The notes: generated by a model not told the origin, from the sequence alone. Shown: positions 36,600-48,200, numbered from the stretch's first letter. The stretch is DNA of 64,000 nucleotides from Musa acuminata AAA Group (GCF_036884655.1 NC_088347.1:17834501-17898500), one strand, 5' to 3'. Translations and numbers: made by a program.

Positions 36600-37780
36600 G
36601 GAGCGCCAATGGGGAAAAAGAGTCACAAGGAGAGACTCACAACGATAGAAACCCGCTTGAATGTTCTCGAAACAAGTTTGGAGGAACTCTACCATGGCCA
36701 ACGAAGGATTGTTGGGGTAAAGAACTCGCAAGAAGAAGCGGAGTCTAGGATCGACAAGGTTGAGGCCCTAGTCAACTGATTATCAGATGACACCAAAGAC
36801 TCCGTGCAACACCTGCAAGAAGTTGTGGCGGAACTCACTTTGAGGGTGACCATGCTCACAAGGGTACTAAATGCGGGAGGAAGCAACACCCGCATTGCGC
36901 CACCACAAAACTTGAGGGCACCCGAGCTTCATGGTTATGGAGAGGCCAGCTATGCAAAAGAGCTCAAAAATTTCCTATTCGATATGGAACAATACTTTCG
37001 AGCTACGAGGCCTCATTTTGAAGAAACCAAAGTTTCTATAGCAACCATGTATCTGAACGGAGATGTAAAACTTTGGTGGTGAACCTATTGGGGGGAGATC
37101 CAACAAGGTCGGTGTCTAGTTGACACATGGGAGGACTTGAAGCGGGAGTTGAGAACTCAGTTCCTACCGGAAAACACCGAGTTCGTCGCAAGAAGGAAAT
37201 TGACACAACTCCGCCAAAATGCTTCCATCCGAGACTACGTGAAATAATTTTTTGCGCTAATGCTGGACATCCAGGACATGTTTGAGAAGGATAAGCTATT
37301 CAGCTTTCTTAATGGTTTGAAGCCATAGGTGCAACAAGAACTACATCGAAGGAATGTCGCCGACTTAATCGAGGCAATTACTGCTGCAGAAAGGCTCACC
37401 GACTTCATTTCCTCTGAATACTCGGGAAGAAAGAAACAATCTTTAAGCAATCACCCTCTAAAATATTCTCGAGGGAAGGAGCTCGGGGGCGAACAGAATA
37501 AGAAGAGTTCCTACAAAGGGCTAAGCCTGAAAGGCAAGGCCCCGAAACCTAGCGGATGCTTCTTGTGCGGAGGGCCGCACATGGTGAGGGAGTGCCCACA
37601 AAAACAGGCACTCAATGCTTTAATAGCTTCCATCCATCCCCCCAAATCGGACAAGGGCAAGGCTATCGCTTTTAGTTTGAGTAGTTCTGAATCCAGTAGT
37701 GATGGTGAGGAGTCGCAAGGACGCCGGATGGGAGCAATGCATTTGTTGAATGTCATGCTGGGTCAAGTGGGGGAGAACAC
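36600..37780 (+). pseudogene. Element D gag remnant
   Basis: The gag core is at about 36900-37330 (KNFLFDMEQYFRAT, ATMYLNGDVKLWW, WEDLKRELRTQFLPE, REL/IRDYV-type helix). A Lys- and Ser-rich linker follows, and an intact CCHC zinc knuckle (CFLCGGPHMVREC) at about 37557-37597 for RNA binding. In-frame stops occur after LKLWW-type, YVK- and LKP-type positions. A long acidic and Ser-rich spacer leads to protease. Confidence 0.85.
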
Positions 37781-37789
37781 GAAGACAAA

Positions 37790-40700
37790 GATACAAAAAG
37801 CAAGAAGTGGTGAGCTGATGTATGTAGACATCAAGCTAAATAGCCAAACGACCCATGCAATGGTGGACATGGGTGCTACCCACAATTTTATTGCTGATCG
37901 AGAAGCAAAGCAACTTGGGCTGATCTTGGAGAAGAGCCCAAGTTGAATGAAGGCGATGAACTCGGAGGCCAAGCGAATCTCCAGGTTGGCAAAGGGAGTC
38001 CCCATCAAGATTGGAATATGGAGCGGGAGCACAAACATGATGGTAGTTCCATTGGACGACTTCCAAGTAATCCTTGGAATGGAGTTTATGAACGTGGCGA
38101 AGTTGGTGCCAATGCCATTCCTAAACGCCCTATGCATGACGGGGGATGACGACCCCCGTGTGATTCCCGTCTCTCGGAGGGGAACCAAAGACCCTCAATA
38201 GATATCGACATTACAACTGAAGAAGGGGGTACGAAAAGGTGAACTAACATTCGTGGCTACTATGAAGCTAGACCCACTCGACGAGAAGGCCATTCATGAA
38301 CCTGCTATAGTGGCGAACATCCTGAAAGAGTTCACTGACGTTATGCCACCCGAGTTGCCAAAGACTCTTTCGCTACGTAGAGGCATGGACCATAATATCG
38401 AGCTAGAGCCAGGAGTGAAGCCTCCAGCGAGACCACCCTACCGCATGCCCCCGCCAAAGTTAGCAGAACTCAGAAAGCAATTAGGTGAACTGCTAAGCGA
38501 TGGTCTCATCCGCAGTTCGAAAGCACCATTCGGAGCTCCAGTTCTCTTTCAAAAGAAATAAGATGGGAGCCTCCGACTATGCGTCGATTATCGAGCCCTC
38601 AACAAAGTGATGGTGAAGAACAAGTATCATATCCCGCTCATCGCAGACTTATTCGACCAATTGGACAAAGCCAAGTATTTCTCAAAACTCGACCTTCGGT
38701 CAGGGTATTGGCAGGTGTACATTGATGAAGGTGACGAAGCGAAGATGACCTTGCTAGTCATAAGTGCCCAGCAAGCTAATCACGTGAGTGATGGCACGTG
38801 CGACTTGATACAGAATCTTTTTGCTTATTATATTTTGGCGTATATCATTTTATAACTATTGCATATGTGCATATATATATTGTGATATCCTTGGATTTGT
38901 GCAATGGGAATCGGATCGTGATGAGATCACGATAATGAGATCGATTCACCTTTAAACACATATCCTAAATAATCCCGGTCATAGGTTACTCAAGAGGGAC
39001 ATCGTGATAACCGGACAGACTGGTGTGCTGTATACCCGTCCATATGATGGATGCAGCTAGTCTCATAGCTGCTCGTGTAAGGACACTAGGGATACAGTAT
39101 ATGTGCTCATTGGAGAATGAGTTCACTGATTGATCCGCTTACGAAATGCTGGATGGTTGATGATGCCTCATTGTCAGACAGTGATTCCGTAGTCCTAGTG
39201 GTGTATCTGGTCCTTAGACTTGAGACACTAAGGATGTCCTGTATAAGTGCTCCACTCTTTGATACCAGACTTATAGGTTTGGCTGTCCCAGATCTAGTAC
39301 AGTTGGTCATTGAGAGTGGTAGTCGACCTTATGAGGGCTATTGAGTGTCGATAGAGGATCATCCACTCTCGACGTCATGAGAGGAATATCCCATGTGTTC
39401 TTGCTCAGACAAATCCCTGGCCAGGGTCATTCAGGTTGAGAGAGAAAGAGTTCTCCGGGAGAATCCGATTAGAGCGAGACTCGAGTAGAAACCGTATGGG
39501 TCTGACAACACCATGCTCGATATACGGTCTCTGGGATATTAGGTGGATGAGGGACTATAGGTACACGGTAACTGAGGACAAACAAGTTCAATGGATTGAA
39601 TTCCCCAGTATCGTCTGGGGACTACGGCGTAGTGGCCTAGTACTTCCACAGTCGATGAGTCAAGTGAATTATTACAGAGATAATAATTCACTGAGTTAGA
39701 AGGAGTTCTGACAGGTATGACTCACGGCCAGCTCGATATTGGGCCTAGAGGGTCATACACATATGGTAGGCATTGCGATGAGTAGAGGTTCGGATATGAG
39801 ATATCCGATGGAGCCCTTGTCTTATTGGATGCAGATCCAATACCCACTAGGGGAGGACCCATTAGGGTTTGATAGGGGACCTCTATAAATAGGAGGGATT
39901 CAGAGCCTCATAGGCTAGAGCCTTTGCTTGCCTTTCCTATTCTCCTCTCCCTCTCCACCTCAGAGCAGGCCTGGAGTTTTGAGGAGCGTCGTCGCAACCC
40001 TACTGTGTGGATCACCACTAGAGAGGATGACGTTTGACCTCCTTCACCCTCTCCTAAGGATCTGCAAGGAAACAGGGATATACGATCTCCCTATGTAACA
40101 CAATCTACTCTATACGCAGTTTTAAGTTTCACAGATTTTGCGCACCAATCTTCGCACGACGACGAACATCTTTTTGGGAATCGAGGATTTTGTTTTCTTG
40201 TTCTTCCGCTGCGCATGTGATGTCGCCCCCAAGATTTCCCAACAGACCTGTGTGACCAGGTATGGAGCGTTTGAGTTCTTGGTGATGCCTTTTGGCGTAA
40301 CCAATACTTCGACAATGTTCTGCACTCTCATAAACCAACTATTCAAAGAGTACTTGGATAAGTTCGTGGTCGTCTACTTGGACAATATCGTTGTCTATAG
40401 TCAAACGCTCGAGGAGCATGTCAAGCACCTTCGGACAATTTTCAAGGTTTTCAGGGAGAACACTTTATTCGTGAAAAGGGATAAATGTTACTTTGCTCAA
40501 ATTGAGATCTTATTCTTGGGGCATCGAATCGATAATGGCTCCATTTAGATGGATAAATCGAAGGTGCAAGCAGTTGTAGAATGGCGAACTCCAAAGAAGG
40601 TGCCAGAGTTGAGATCCTTTCTTGGTTTTGTCAACTACTATCGACGCTTCATAGCGGGGTATTCGAAGTGTGCAACTCCACTGACGGAGTTGTTGAAGAA

Positions 40701-42650
40701 GGAGCAGTCTTAGAGGTGGTCTGATAAGTGTGAAATTACATTCCAAGATCTGAAGGCTACTGTTTTGGAAGAACCGATGCTCAAATTGTCGGACTATGGG
40801 GAGCCCTTTGAAGTCTATACAAATGCTTTAGACTTCGCTATTGGGGGAGTACTCATGCAGGAGGGTCATCCGGTTGCCTATGAGAGCCGCAAGCTCGACG
40901 AGACCAAACGATGGTATCCAGTGCTTGAGAAGGAGATGACAACAGTGATCCATTGTCTACGAGTTTGACGACACTACCTCCTTGGATCGCGATTTGTGCT
41001 GAGAACAGACAACATCGCTCTGAGCTATTTACAAACTCAGAAGAAACTCTCCCTAAAGTAGGCACAATGACTTCCTAGCTGAGTTTGATATGGCAATAGA
41101 GTATAAGCCCGGAAAGGCGAATGTCATGACCGATGCACTGAGTCGGAAAGTGGAGCATGTGAATGTCGTACAATTAGAGGGCAGAGGCCAAGCAAGTCAA
41201 TTGCACTCCAACTTCCTTTCCAAGATCAGGGATGGATTGTGTAGTGATCCCCAGGTAGAAGCCTTGATACAACTCATTAAACAAGGTAAGGCACGATGGT
41301 TTTGGGTCTAGGAGGGACTCGTTTACACCAAAGGGAATAGGGTCTATGTTCCTCGAGTAGATAATATGAGACGTGAACTCTTAAGAGAGTGTCACGATTC
41401 CCTTTGGGCTGGACATTCAGGCATTCATAAAACCTTGGCTCTCATGGAGAGGGCCTTCTATTGACCGAAGATGGGGACTGATGTGGAGGAATATGTTTGA
41501 ATGTGCCTCACTTACCAACAAGAGAAGGTGGGGCAACGAAAGCCGATGGGACTTTTGGAGCCATTACCCATACTAGAAAGGCTGTGGGTGTGCATTTCCC
41601 TGGACTTCATATCAAGCTTGCCCGCAGTAGGGAGACTTGGATCGATACCCATGGTGTTCGATCGATTTTCTAAGTATGCAACTTTCATTACTGCTCCCCT
41701 ACACTATTCAGCAGAGGAGGCGCCCAAGCTGATGATGAAGGATGTGGTGAAGTATTGGGGAGTCCCGCATAATATCATCAGTGATCGAGACGCTCGGTTC
41801 CTGGGACGATTCTGGACCGAGCTATTCAAATTGTTGGGGTCGAAGTTATACTTCTCCACAAGTCTCCACCCCTAGACGGATGGCTAGACTGAAAGGATAA
41901 ACTCGCTCCTAGAGTAATATCTTCAGCACTACGTGAGTGCCAACCAATGAGATTGGGTGAAGTTGTTGGACATTGTCTAATTCTCCGACAACTTGCAGCG
42001 GAGCTCTGCGTCCAACAAGAGCCCCGTCGAGATTATTACAGGGCAACAACCATCAACTCCTCACACCATGGTAATTGGGTATACTGGGAGTAGTCCATCA
42101 GCCTATCACTTTGCAAGGGAGTGGCACTAAAATGTAGATATTGCGTAGGCTTACTTGGAGAAGATGGCAAAAAGAACGAAGAAGTGGGCAGACTTGGGAA
42201 GGCGACTGCAAGAATTCAAGATTGATGATTTGATGTTGGTCAAGCTCCAACCAGCATCACTCCAATTCTTTAGGAACAAAGTACATAAAGGATTGGTGCG
42301 CAAGTATGAAGAGCCCTTCCCAATTATTAGTAGGGTGGGCAATATCTCCTATAAGTTACAACTACTAGCATGGTTCAAAATTCACAATATTCTTCACGCC
42401 AGCAACTTGAAAGCCTACCACTCGGATCCACAAAATGCTTCCCGAAGTGTTCCAACTCGGCTACCCCCCACCACAGCCTCCTACGAGAAGCGAGTTGAAA
42501 CCATTATAGCGAACCGCAAGATAAAGCTACCCACTGGAGCTGAGCAGATAGAGTACTTGGTGAAGTGGTGAAAGCTTCTTCGAACTAAAACTAGTTGGGA
42601 GCCTGAAGACCCCCTACGACATGAAGAAGCAATCATCAACAACTATCAAC
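37790..42650 (+). pseudogene. Element D pol remnant (protease to chromodomain)
   Basis: The protease motif MVDMGATHNF is at about 37860 (Thr of DTGA changed to Met). Reverse transcriptase runs from about 38400 ([24 protein letters not shown]), is interrupted by the LTR 38752-40244, and continues with RYGAFEFLVMPFG and YLDN at about 40375-40386. The second catalytic Asp of YxDD is Asn there. RNase H follows near 40780-41040. Integrase covers about 41340-41920: HDSLWAGHSGIHKTL, then CLTY where CxxC is expected, then LDFISSLP and SDRDARFLG of the DDE core, and TERINSLLE. The chromodomain is at about 42480-42640 (EYLVKW, SWEPED). At least a dozen stops make it non-functional. Confidence 0.88.
38752..40244 (+). 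mobile_element. B-family solo LTR inside element D reverse transcriptase
   Basis: 1493 bp, TGCTAGTCATAAG to AGATTTCCCAACA, with a perfect GACCT duplication at 38747-38751 and 40245-40249. It sits three layers deep: inside D, inside C, inside the 3' LTR of B. The clean ends and near identity to 21279-22775 make it one of the youngest events in the window. Confidence 0.95.
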
Positions 42651-42690
42651 AAGCATCAATGAGGGCATCGATAGTTTGAGTGGGGGAGAA

Positions 42691-43456
42691 TGTCACGAAC
42701 GGTCGTCACAAACCCGTAACAACTCCGTTTAACGAACCATTCGTCACTCTAATCTACATGTACAACTACTTGGCAGTATATTTTGGCTTGGTTTTAAGTC
42801 CTTTTGCTTGTAAAAATATAAGTTCGAATAAGTTACAGTGCTACAGTGCGATCGCTCACCGAATTGAGCAAAACAGCTCCGTTTTCACGTGCCACTAGTT
42901 GATTTCTATAGCCCGCTGCTGCACGCGAAACGTTAGCCATCTCAACACCTTGGAACCACCCGGGTGGCATATGGCTAGATGGGGCTTCGGTATAGTGTCG
43001 GGTGTTGAACACTCATAAGTTCACACGTTACCTTGACGGGAAATTATTGTCGTGCCCGACACTCGGTGAGTAGCTGTTTGTGGACTTGCAACTATCCATT
43101 CAACCTTCTAAATTCCTTGTTTTCCCCCTCTCCCTCTTTTCTCTTGTGCATGCAAGGTGCTCGCTGAATTGCTTGTAAAGCTTCCCCTTTTCGCGAGACG
43201 TCGGGACTTGTCCGTCGCTCATTCTTTGAACTAATCAACTTTCTCTTTTACAGGTCATTCGGGACCTGTGAGAGGTTGCAAGTGGGCTGATCTTTGTGGA
43301 CGCAAATCGCAAGGGCGAAGCGCGACTTAGGCAACGCAAGCTAAGTTCGCATCTTTGCCGCAAGAGTGCCTCGCGACTTAGGCAACGCAAGCTAAGTTCA
43401 CGTCTTTGCCGCAAGGGTACCTCACGCCTTAGGTAATTCCAGCTAAGGCCATGACA
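42691..43456 (+). mobile_element. Element D 3' LTR
   Basis: 766 bp, TGTCACGAACGGTCG to GGCCATGACA. It is 120 bp longer than the 5' LTR for two reasons: a 72-bp insertion at 42992-43063 and a second copy of an approximately 50-bp GCGACTTAGGCAACGCAAGC unit (43320-43425). Confidence 0.88.
42992..43063. mobile_element. 72-bp insertion with 9-bp terminal inverted repeats
   Basis: Present only in the D 3' LTR. AGTGTCGGG (42994-43002) is the exact reverse complement of CCCGACACT (43055-43063). CGGT flanks both sides (42988-42991 and 43064-43067) and occurs once at the empty site in the 5' LTR. It looks like a very small MITE, or a hairpin-forming filler. Too short to assign a transposon family. Confidence 0.6.
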
Positions 43457-43947
43457 GAACGCTAATCCTTCTTAATTGAGAAGGAACCTCTGCATCTCGG
43501 CCAACGATCACCATTGCCCCTTCTCCACCACCGTTGTTGCTGCCTAGCCAACAGCCACCATCGTCACCACTACCCCCTTACTACATAGTTATCTTCATCT
43601 TTACAAGAAAAAAAAAAAAGAAAGAAAGAAAGAAGAAGAAGAAGAAGAAGAAGAAGAAGAAGAAGAAGAAGAAGAAGAAGCCGCAGCCTGCTTCCCCTGC
43701 TTCCAGCCAGCCCACCCGTCGCTGTTGCACTCCGACCAGCGACCACCATCGCCTCGCTTCCCGACCAAAGGCCATCATTGGCCGTCGCCTCCCACCCGAG
43801 CCACCACCATTGCCAGGAGATGACGCTGCCAGTGTCCCATCCCGTCTCAGCCCCTCTCCCCTTCTCCACCATTGCTGTAGGGCAACCCGTTCTCCACCGT
43901 CACCGCTGCTTCCCGACCGCTCGATTCGCCTCCCAACCGTAACCTAG
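43457..43947 (-). other. Element C leader, part adjacent to primer-binding site
   Basis: CCACC/CCATC-rich low-complexity DNA in the same style as 33547-35709. It contains the A-rich and (GAA)n microsatellite at 43606-43680. No gene. Confidence 0.55.
43606..43680. repeat. Poly(A)/(GAAA)n/(GAA)n microsatellite
   Basis: A 12-base A run followed by GAAAG units and then about 16 GAA triplets. It produces artificial poly-Lys or poly-Leu translations. Confidence 0.97.
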
Positions 43948-43960
43948 CTCTGATACTAAA

Positions 43961-44361
43961 TGATAAGATCCTAAAGTCTTATCGTAAAATGCTCTAATAC
44001 CAAATGATAGAACCCTAAGGTTTTATCGTAAAATAAATGGAAGAAAAGGGGATGATCACTTCGAGGGGATCGGCCTCCTTGATCGCTTCGAGAGGAATGA
44101 CCTCCTTGATCACTTCGAGGGGATCGACCTCCTAAGGTTTGGTCCACAGACTAGAATAATATTTCCTTCATTGATTGGTTTATTGATTGATTGATTGAAA
44201 GAAAGGGTTACACCACTATTTATAGAGTTTCACCTGGAGTCCACTAGGACTTGGACTCTTAATAATAAATAAATATTAAATAAACTTATATCCGATTCTA
44301 ATTGAACTAAATAGACTCAATAAACATTATTCAAAGCTCATAAAATAAAAGGGTCATAATA
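43961..44361 (-). mobile_element. Element C 5' LTR (right copy)
   Basis: 401 bp. It has the same internal primer-site-like copy (43992-44002, one change) as the left LTR, plus one extra unit of a CGACCTCCTTGATCACTTCGA-like repeat (44070-44130). The true primer-binding site lies just outside at 43948-43958, followed by the TSD side at 44362. Confidence 0.82.
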
Positions 44362-44625
44362 AAATTATGATATGTATGACTCACGATTAGCTTGATATTG
44401 AGCCTAGAGAGTTATACACATATGATAGGTATTATGACGAGTCAGAACCCATATCTTATTGGATATCTATTAAGTCCCTGAATTATTGGATCTAAATCCA
44501 ATAAAAGTTAATAAAATATTATTGGATATCCATTAAGCTCTTGAACTATTGTATCATATAGATGAGATCCAATAAAAGACTTGAGTAATTAGATAAAGAT
44601 TCAATACCCAATAGAACAGAATCGA

Positions 44626-45251
44626 TTAAATTCTAAGTAGATATTTAAAATTATTGAAAATCACGTTAAGTTTGACTTATAGAAGGAGATTTGATATTCG
44701 ATCACTGTTTAGGGACTTAAAAGACAATAAGCAGAAAAGGAGAAGAGTAGAAGCAATAATACAATTGATAATCCTTGTAGTTAGTTCATTAAATGAAATA
44801 TTAAACTTTTAATATTTGATAAGTGCATGCATTATATTATTCAATATTATTAATCATGAATTCAAAATATTATGTATTTAAAATACTTTTATTATTTTCA
44901 TCAAATATTTTATGCATTATATTTCTCAACATTTTTTAAGAGACATTAATATAGATTCAACACGCCAGCAGTGAATTGACCAAAATTATCTAAAAATGAT
45001 ATGTGTGTGTTAAATTTTAATTTAAAAGCTAAATATTTTTTGTAAAAGTTCAATATAAATATCATTAATATTGGAGGGGATATATGATTTTTCAAAGACC
45101 CAAAATTTGAACAGAATGATAAGATAAAAGCGTTGCGACAGACACAACAACAACAGCAACAAAAACAACAACTAGCAAAGCAGGCCGTCACGTATCTCTC
45201 GTCTCCTACTCGAGTGCTCGCCGTCCGGTCTACTCGCCGCGCGCAGCCGCC
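44626..45251 (+). promoter_or_regulatory. P5CS promoter and 5' leader
   Basis: About 625 bp separate the last recognisable LTR sequence from the P5CS start codon. A TATA-like TATATGATT is at 45081. A CAA-rich stretch covers 45147-45175. An ACGT core within GTCACGTATC (45188-45197) could be an ABA-response type element; P5CS is known to respond to drought and ABA, but this site is only suggestive. The last 60 bases are CT-rich, contain no upstream ATG, and end in GCCGCCATGG, an ideal start context. Confidence 0.5.
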
Positions 45252-48200
45252 ATGGATCCATCTCGATCTTTCATCAAAGACGTGAAGCGGATCATCATAA
45301 AGGTGCTTTCCTTTCGCTCTCCCGCATCAACCTCCATCTTCTTTGCGTCCTTCCATGCGCGCAAGGTCGTGGAGCTCTTCAGTTCACGGGTTTAGTAAAA
45401 CCCTAATCCGGTCTAAGAATTGGTTCTTGATGCGTGATCTGATCCCTTTTTCCATCGATAAAACAGCAGATGGACAATAATACAATATATTCAGAGCATT
45501 TCGGTCTTTCAATTGCTAGATCCCTTCTTCGTCCGTTGTTGTGTGCACCGTTCCGGAGCTGTTCCGTTCTTGGGTTTACTAAAACCATTAACTGGTCAGG
45601 AAACCGATTGTTAATGTGTGATTTCGTCCGTTTTCTCTTGATAAAGAAACAAATGGAAAATCGATTTTACTCCTAAAGCTCGGTCTCGGAAGACCTCTTC
45701 TTCGTCCTTCTTTGCACGCTCAGTCTGGAGCTTTTCCATTCTTGGGTTTACTGATACAAGCCTGGTCTAAAGGCGGTTATTGCTGTGTGATTTGATCCTT
45801 CTTTTCTCAGTAAAACAGCAAACGAAGAATCGTTTTTGCCCTTAAGTGCTGTGTACAAGGGGATTGAATCTATTTTCTAAATGTTGGTCTTTGATTTGGT
45901 AGATTCTCTCCATCCTTTCATCTGTGCTCCATTCTGGAGCTCATCCACTCTTGGGTATAGTGAAAGGACCACTTTTTTCTCCTAAAATGCTGTGTATGTA
46001 GGGAGAGAACCTAGCAATGTATCCCTGTCTCTGGTTTGGTAGGAGTTCTTGTGTTCTTGAAATCTTAAACATTGCTAGACGCTCAATTTCCTTTTGTTTC
46101 TGAAAGGTGACTTTTTCTTAGATCCTTGTGCTATCAAGAGAATCGAGATTCATGTGTATGTATGTTTGTCTGTCTATCTTAGTGTTCTTTTGTAGGAAAT
46201 GTTCCAATGTGTATCTAGCAAAATGTCTGTCTGTTCTTTAGGTTCTTATTTAGTAATAATAATCTACGTTAGAAGGGAGCAAGAATACATCCACTAAGCT
46301 GCGACAAAGCAGCACCTCTAAACAGAGCAAAATAGAACAGCTTAAGACGTACAACTTAAATAAGAAACTAAAAGAACTATACCAACAACAATATTAATGA
46401 GCAAGCAACTCAAAGCTCAATCCTTATCGTTGGCATAATATGACATTATTTGGATCATTTGCAACACACAGTAACTAATTAGTCCAGCTCTGATATATAC
46501 CCACCCATTAGTTGATCGCAAAGTAGTAGTATCTTGAACAATCTGACAGCTCTTCTATGATTTGTCTTCTTCAATATGTGATATTTTATGAAGGCTGAAC
46601 AAGTTAATTTGTGTAAATAACTAAATATATCATTTGAATGCCAAGGCTGGAATACTTGGTTTCAAAAATTAATAAAGAATCTGCAACTTTTCAATTTAAA
46701 AATAGGCGGTCTCTTGTTTCTTCCACATTGTTGCACAGCATGCATGGACTCCTGGTTCGATGGCTAGCTTCAACCTAAATGAATTGTGTTTTCCTACTCT
46801 TTGCTGTTTGTGATTACCAACAAGTGTTGTATCATATAGGCTTTCAGGTCACTAGTGTCTCGTAACTGTTGGAGTCTTCTTGGATTTTGGTCATAGATGA
46901 TAGCATACTTCCAATTTTTGTCTATGATTATTTTAGGTGGGGACTGCAGTTGTCACAAGGGCAGATGGGAGATTAGCTCTTGGAAGACTGGGGGCCCTTT
47001 GCGAGCAGGTAAATAATTAGCGAAGTTCCTTTTTCTGTTTCCACTTTCCAGGTAGTATTAGATGTTCTTTACTGATGAAATTTTGAATCCTATGACTTCT
47101 TACAAATTGAAATGAGATATATGCAGGTTAAAGAACTTAATTATAGTGGTTTTGAAGTAATCCTGGTTACTTCAGGTGCGGTTGGTGTTGGCCGGCAAAG
47201 GCTTAGATTTAGGAAACTGGTCAACAGCAGGTGCAAACATAATCTGGCTTTCACTAAAGCAATATTATTAGGGAAATTATGCATTGACATAACAAGTATC
47301 CTGATTATTGATTAGCTCTTTTGCAGCTTTGCTGATCTCCAGAAACCCCAAGTGGAGCTAGATGGGAAGGCTTGTGCCGCTGTTGGTCAAAGTGGGCTAA
47401 TGGCTTTGTATGATGCCTTATTTAGTCAGGCATGATTTTTTGCTTCACTTTCTGCACATATCTATAGTTGTTACGTTGGATGGTAAAATGTATACTAGTT
47501 CACTACAATGGAATATAACTTTGAATGCAGTTGGATGTGACATCATCTCAGCTTCTTGTCACCGATAGCGACTTTAAGGATCCAAATTTCCGGATGCAAC
47601 TCTGTCAGACTGTGAAATCATTGTTGGCTTTGAAAGTTATTCCTGTATTCAATGAAAATGATGCAATAAGTACTAGGAGAGCTCCATATGAGGTATGAAT
47701 TATGACCATTACAGATAACCATGTCAATTTGTGGTTGATATCTTGTTTGGTAAATGCCACTGTGTGAAGTTATCAATCGTAAGCATGTTCTGCTGCCTCT
47801 TGCTATTCCTTAGTTCAAGTTTTGAATGACAATCGTTGATACCTTATCATCTTTTGATTTCTGTTTTAGTTATAACAACCATTTCCAAGCTTGTGTTAGT
47901 TTTCATATTTATAAAATACTAATTAGCTTGTGCATTTCTTTGGAAGCTAGATCATTATGTACATGCTTCCTAGTTAAGTACCATTGTCATTTTATTGATG
48001 CAATATCCCTAAGTATTAAATCCATGTGTAAGTTTTGTTATCTTGGGGATTGGAAGTAATAGTTTAGTTTTCAAGATATGAAGACTTGAAGTGCCTATTT
48101 GGAATTTTTTAATTGCTGCTCTTGAGTGACTGCAGATACATTGACATCATAACTTCCTTATCACCTAGTTTTGGGTTGTAGTCTTGTAGAATCATGTTGC

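Larger units (their letters stand above)
35710..43456 (+). mobile_element. Element D, chromodomain Ty3/gypsy (chromovirus)
   Basis: LTRs at 35710-36355 and 42691-43456. The primer-binding site TGGTATCAGAG is at 36359-36369, and a polypurine tract AGTGGGGGAGAA ends at 42690. The order gag, protease, reverse transcriptase, RNase H, integrase, chromodomain identifies a chromovirus. The whole coding set is present but carries many stops and one LTR insertion. Bases outside the LTRs, CGAAT on the left and GAACG on the right, do not form a target duplication, so a boundary rearrangement after insertion is possible. It lies within the leader of element C. Confidence 0.88.
30008..44361 (-). mobile_element. 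Element C, Ty3/gypsy with collapsed pol
   Basis: Flanked by GAATT (30003-30007) and AAATT (44362-44366), a 4-of-5 duplication. LTRs are 30008-30381 (3' LTR in element sense) and 43961-44361 (5' LTR). A polypurine tract (complement of ATTCCTCCCTCTTC) lies at 30382-30395 and a primer-binding site (complement of CTCTGATACTA) at 43948-43958, so the element runs on the minus strand. Gag and protease remain at 30450-31560; almost all of reverse transcriptase, RNase H, integrase and chromodomain is gone. The leader is unusually long and rich in GGTGG and CCACC, with a large inverted repeat. It hosts an A-type LTR and element D. Confidence 0.85.
5577..44625 (+). mobile_element. Composite copia element B with nested insertions
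   Basis: Element B is the outermost retrotransposon. Its 5' LTR is in pieces at 5577-6648, 21156-21278 and 22781-22802. The internal region spans 22803-29060, and the 3' LTR is at 29061-30007 plus 44367 to about 44625. The order primer site, gag, protease, integrase, reverse transcriptase, RNase H is Ty1/copia. Removing the insertions that carry matching target duplications (6649-21150, 21279-22775, 26317-27930, 30008-44361) rejoins each LTR and the pol frame. The 3' LTR loses similarity near 44625, so its terminal few hundred bases are missing and the target duplication of B cannot be checked. The right boundary is approximate. Confidence 0.85.

Noticed and set aside
43534..43947. 137-codon frame with poly-Lys and Pro-rich ends
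   Set aside because: Runs through the A/GAA microsatellite and CCACC-rich leader of element C.
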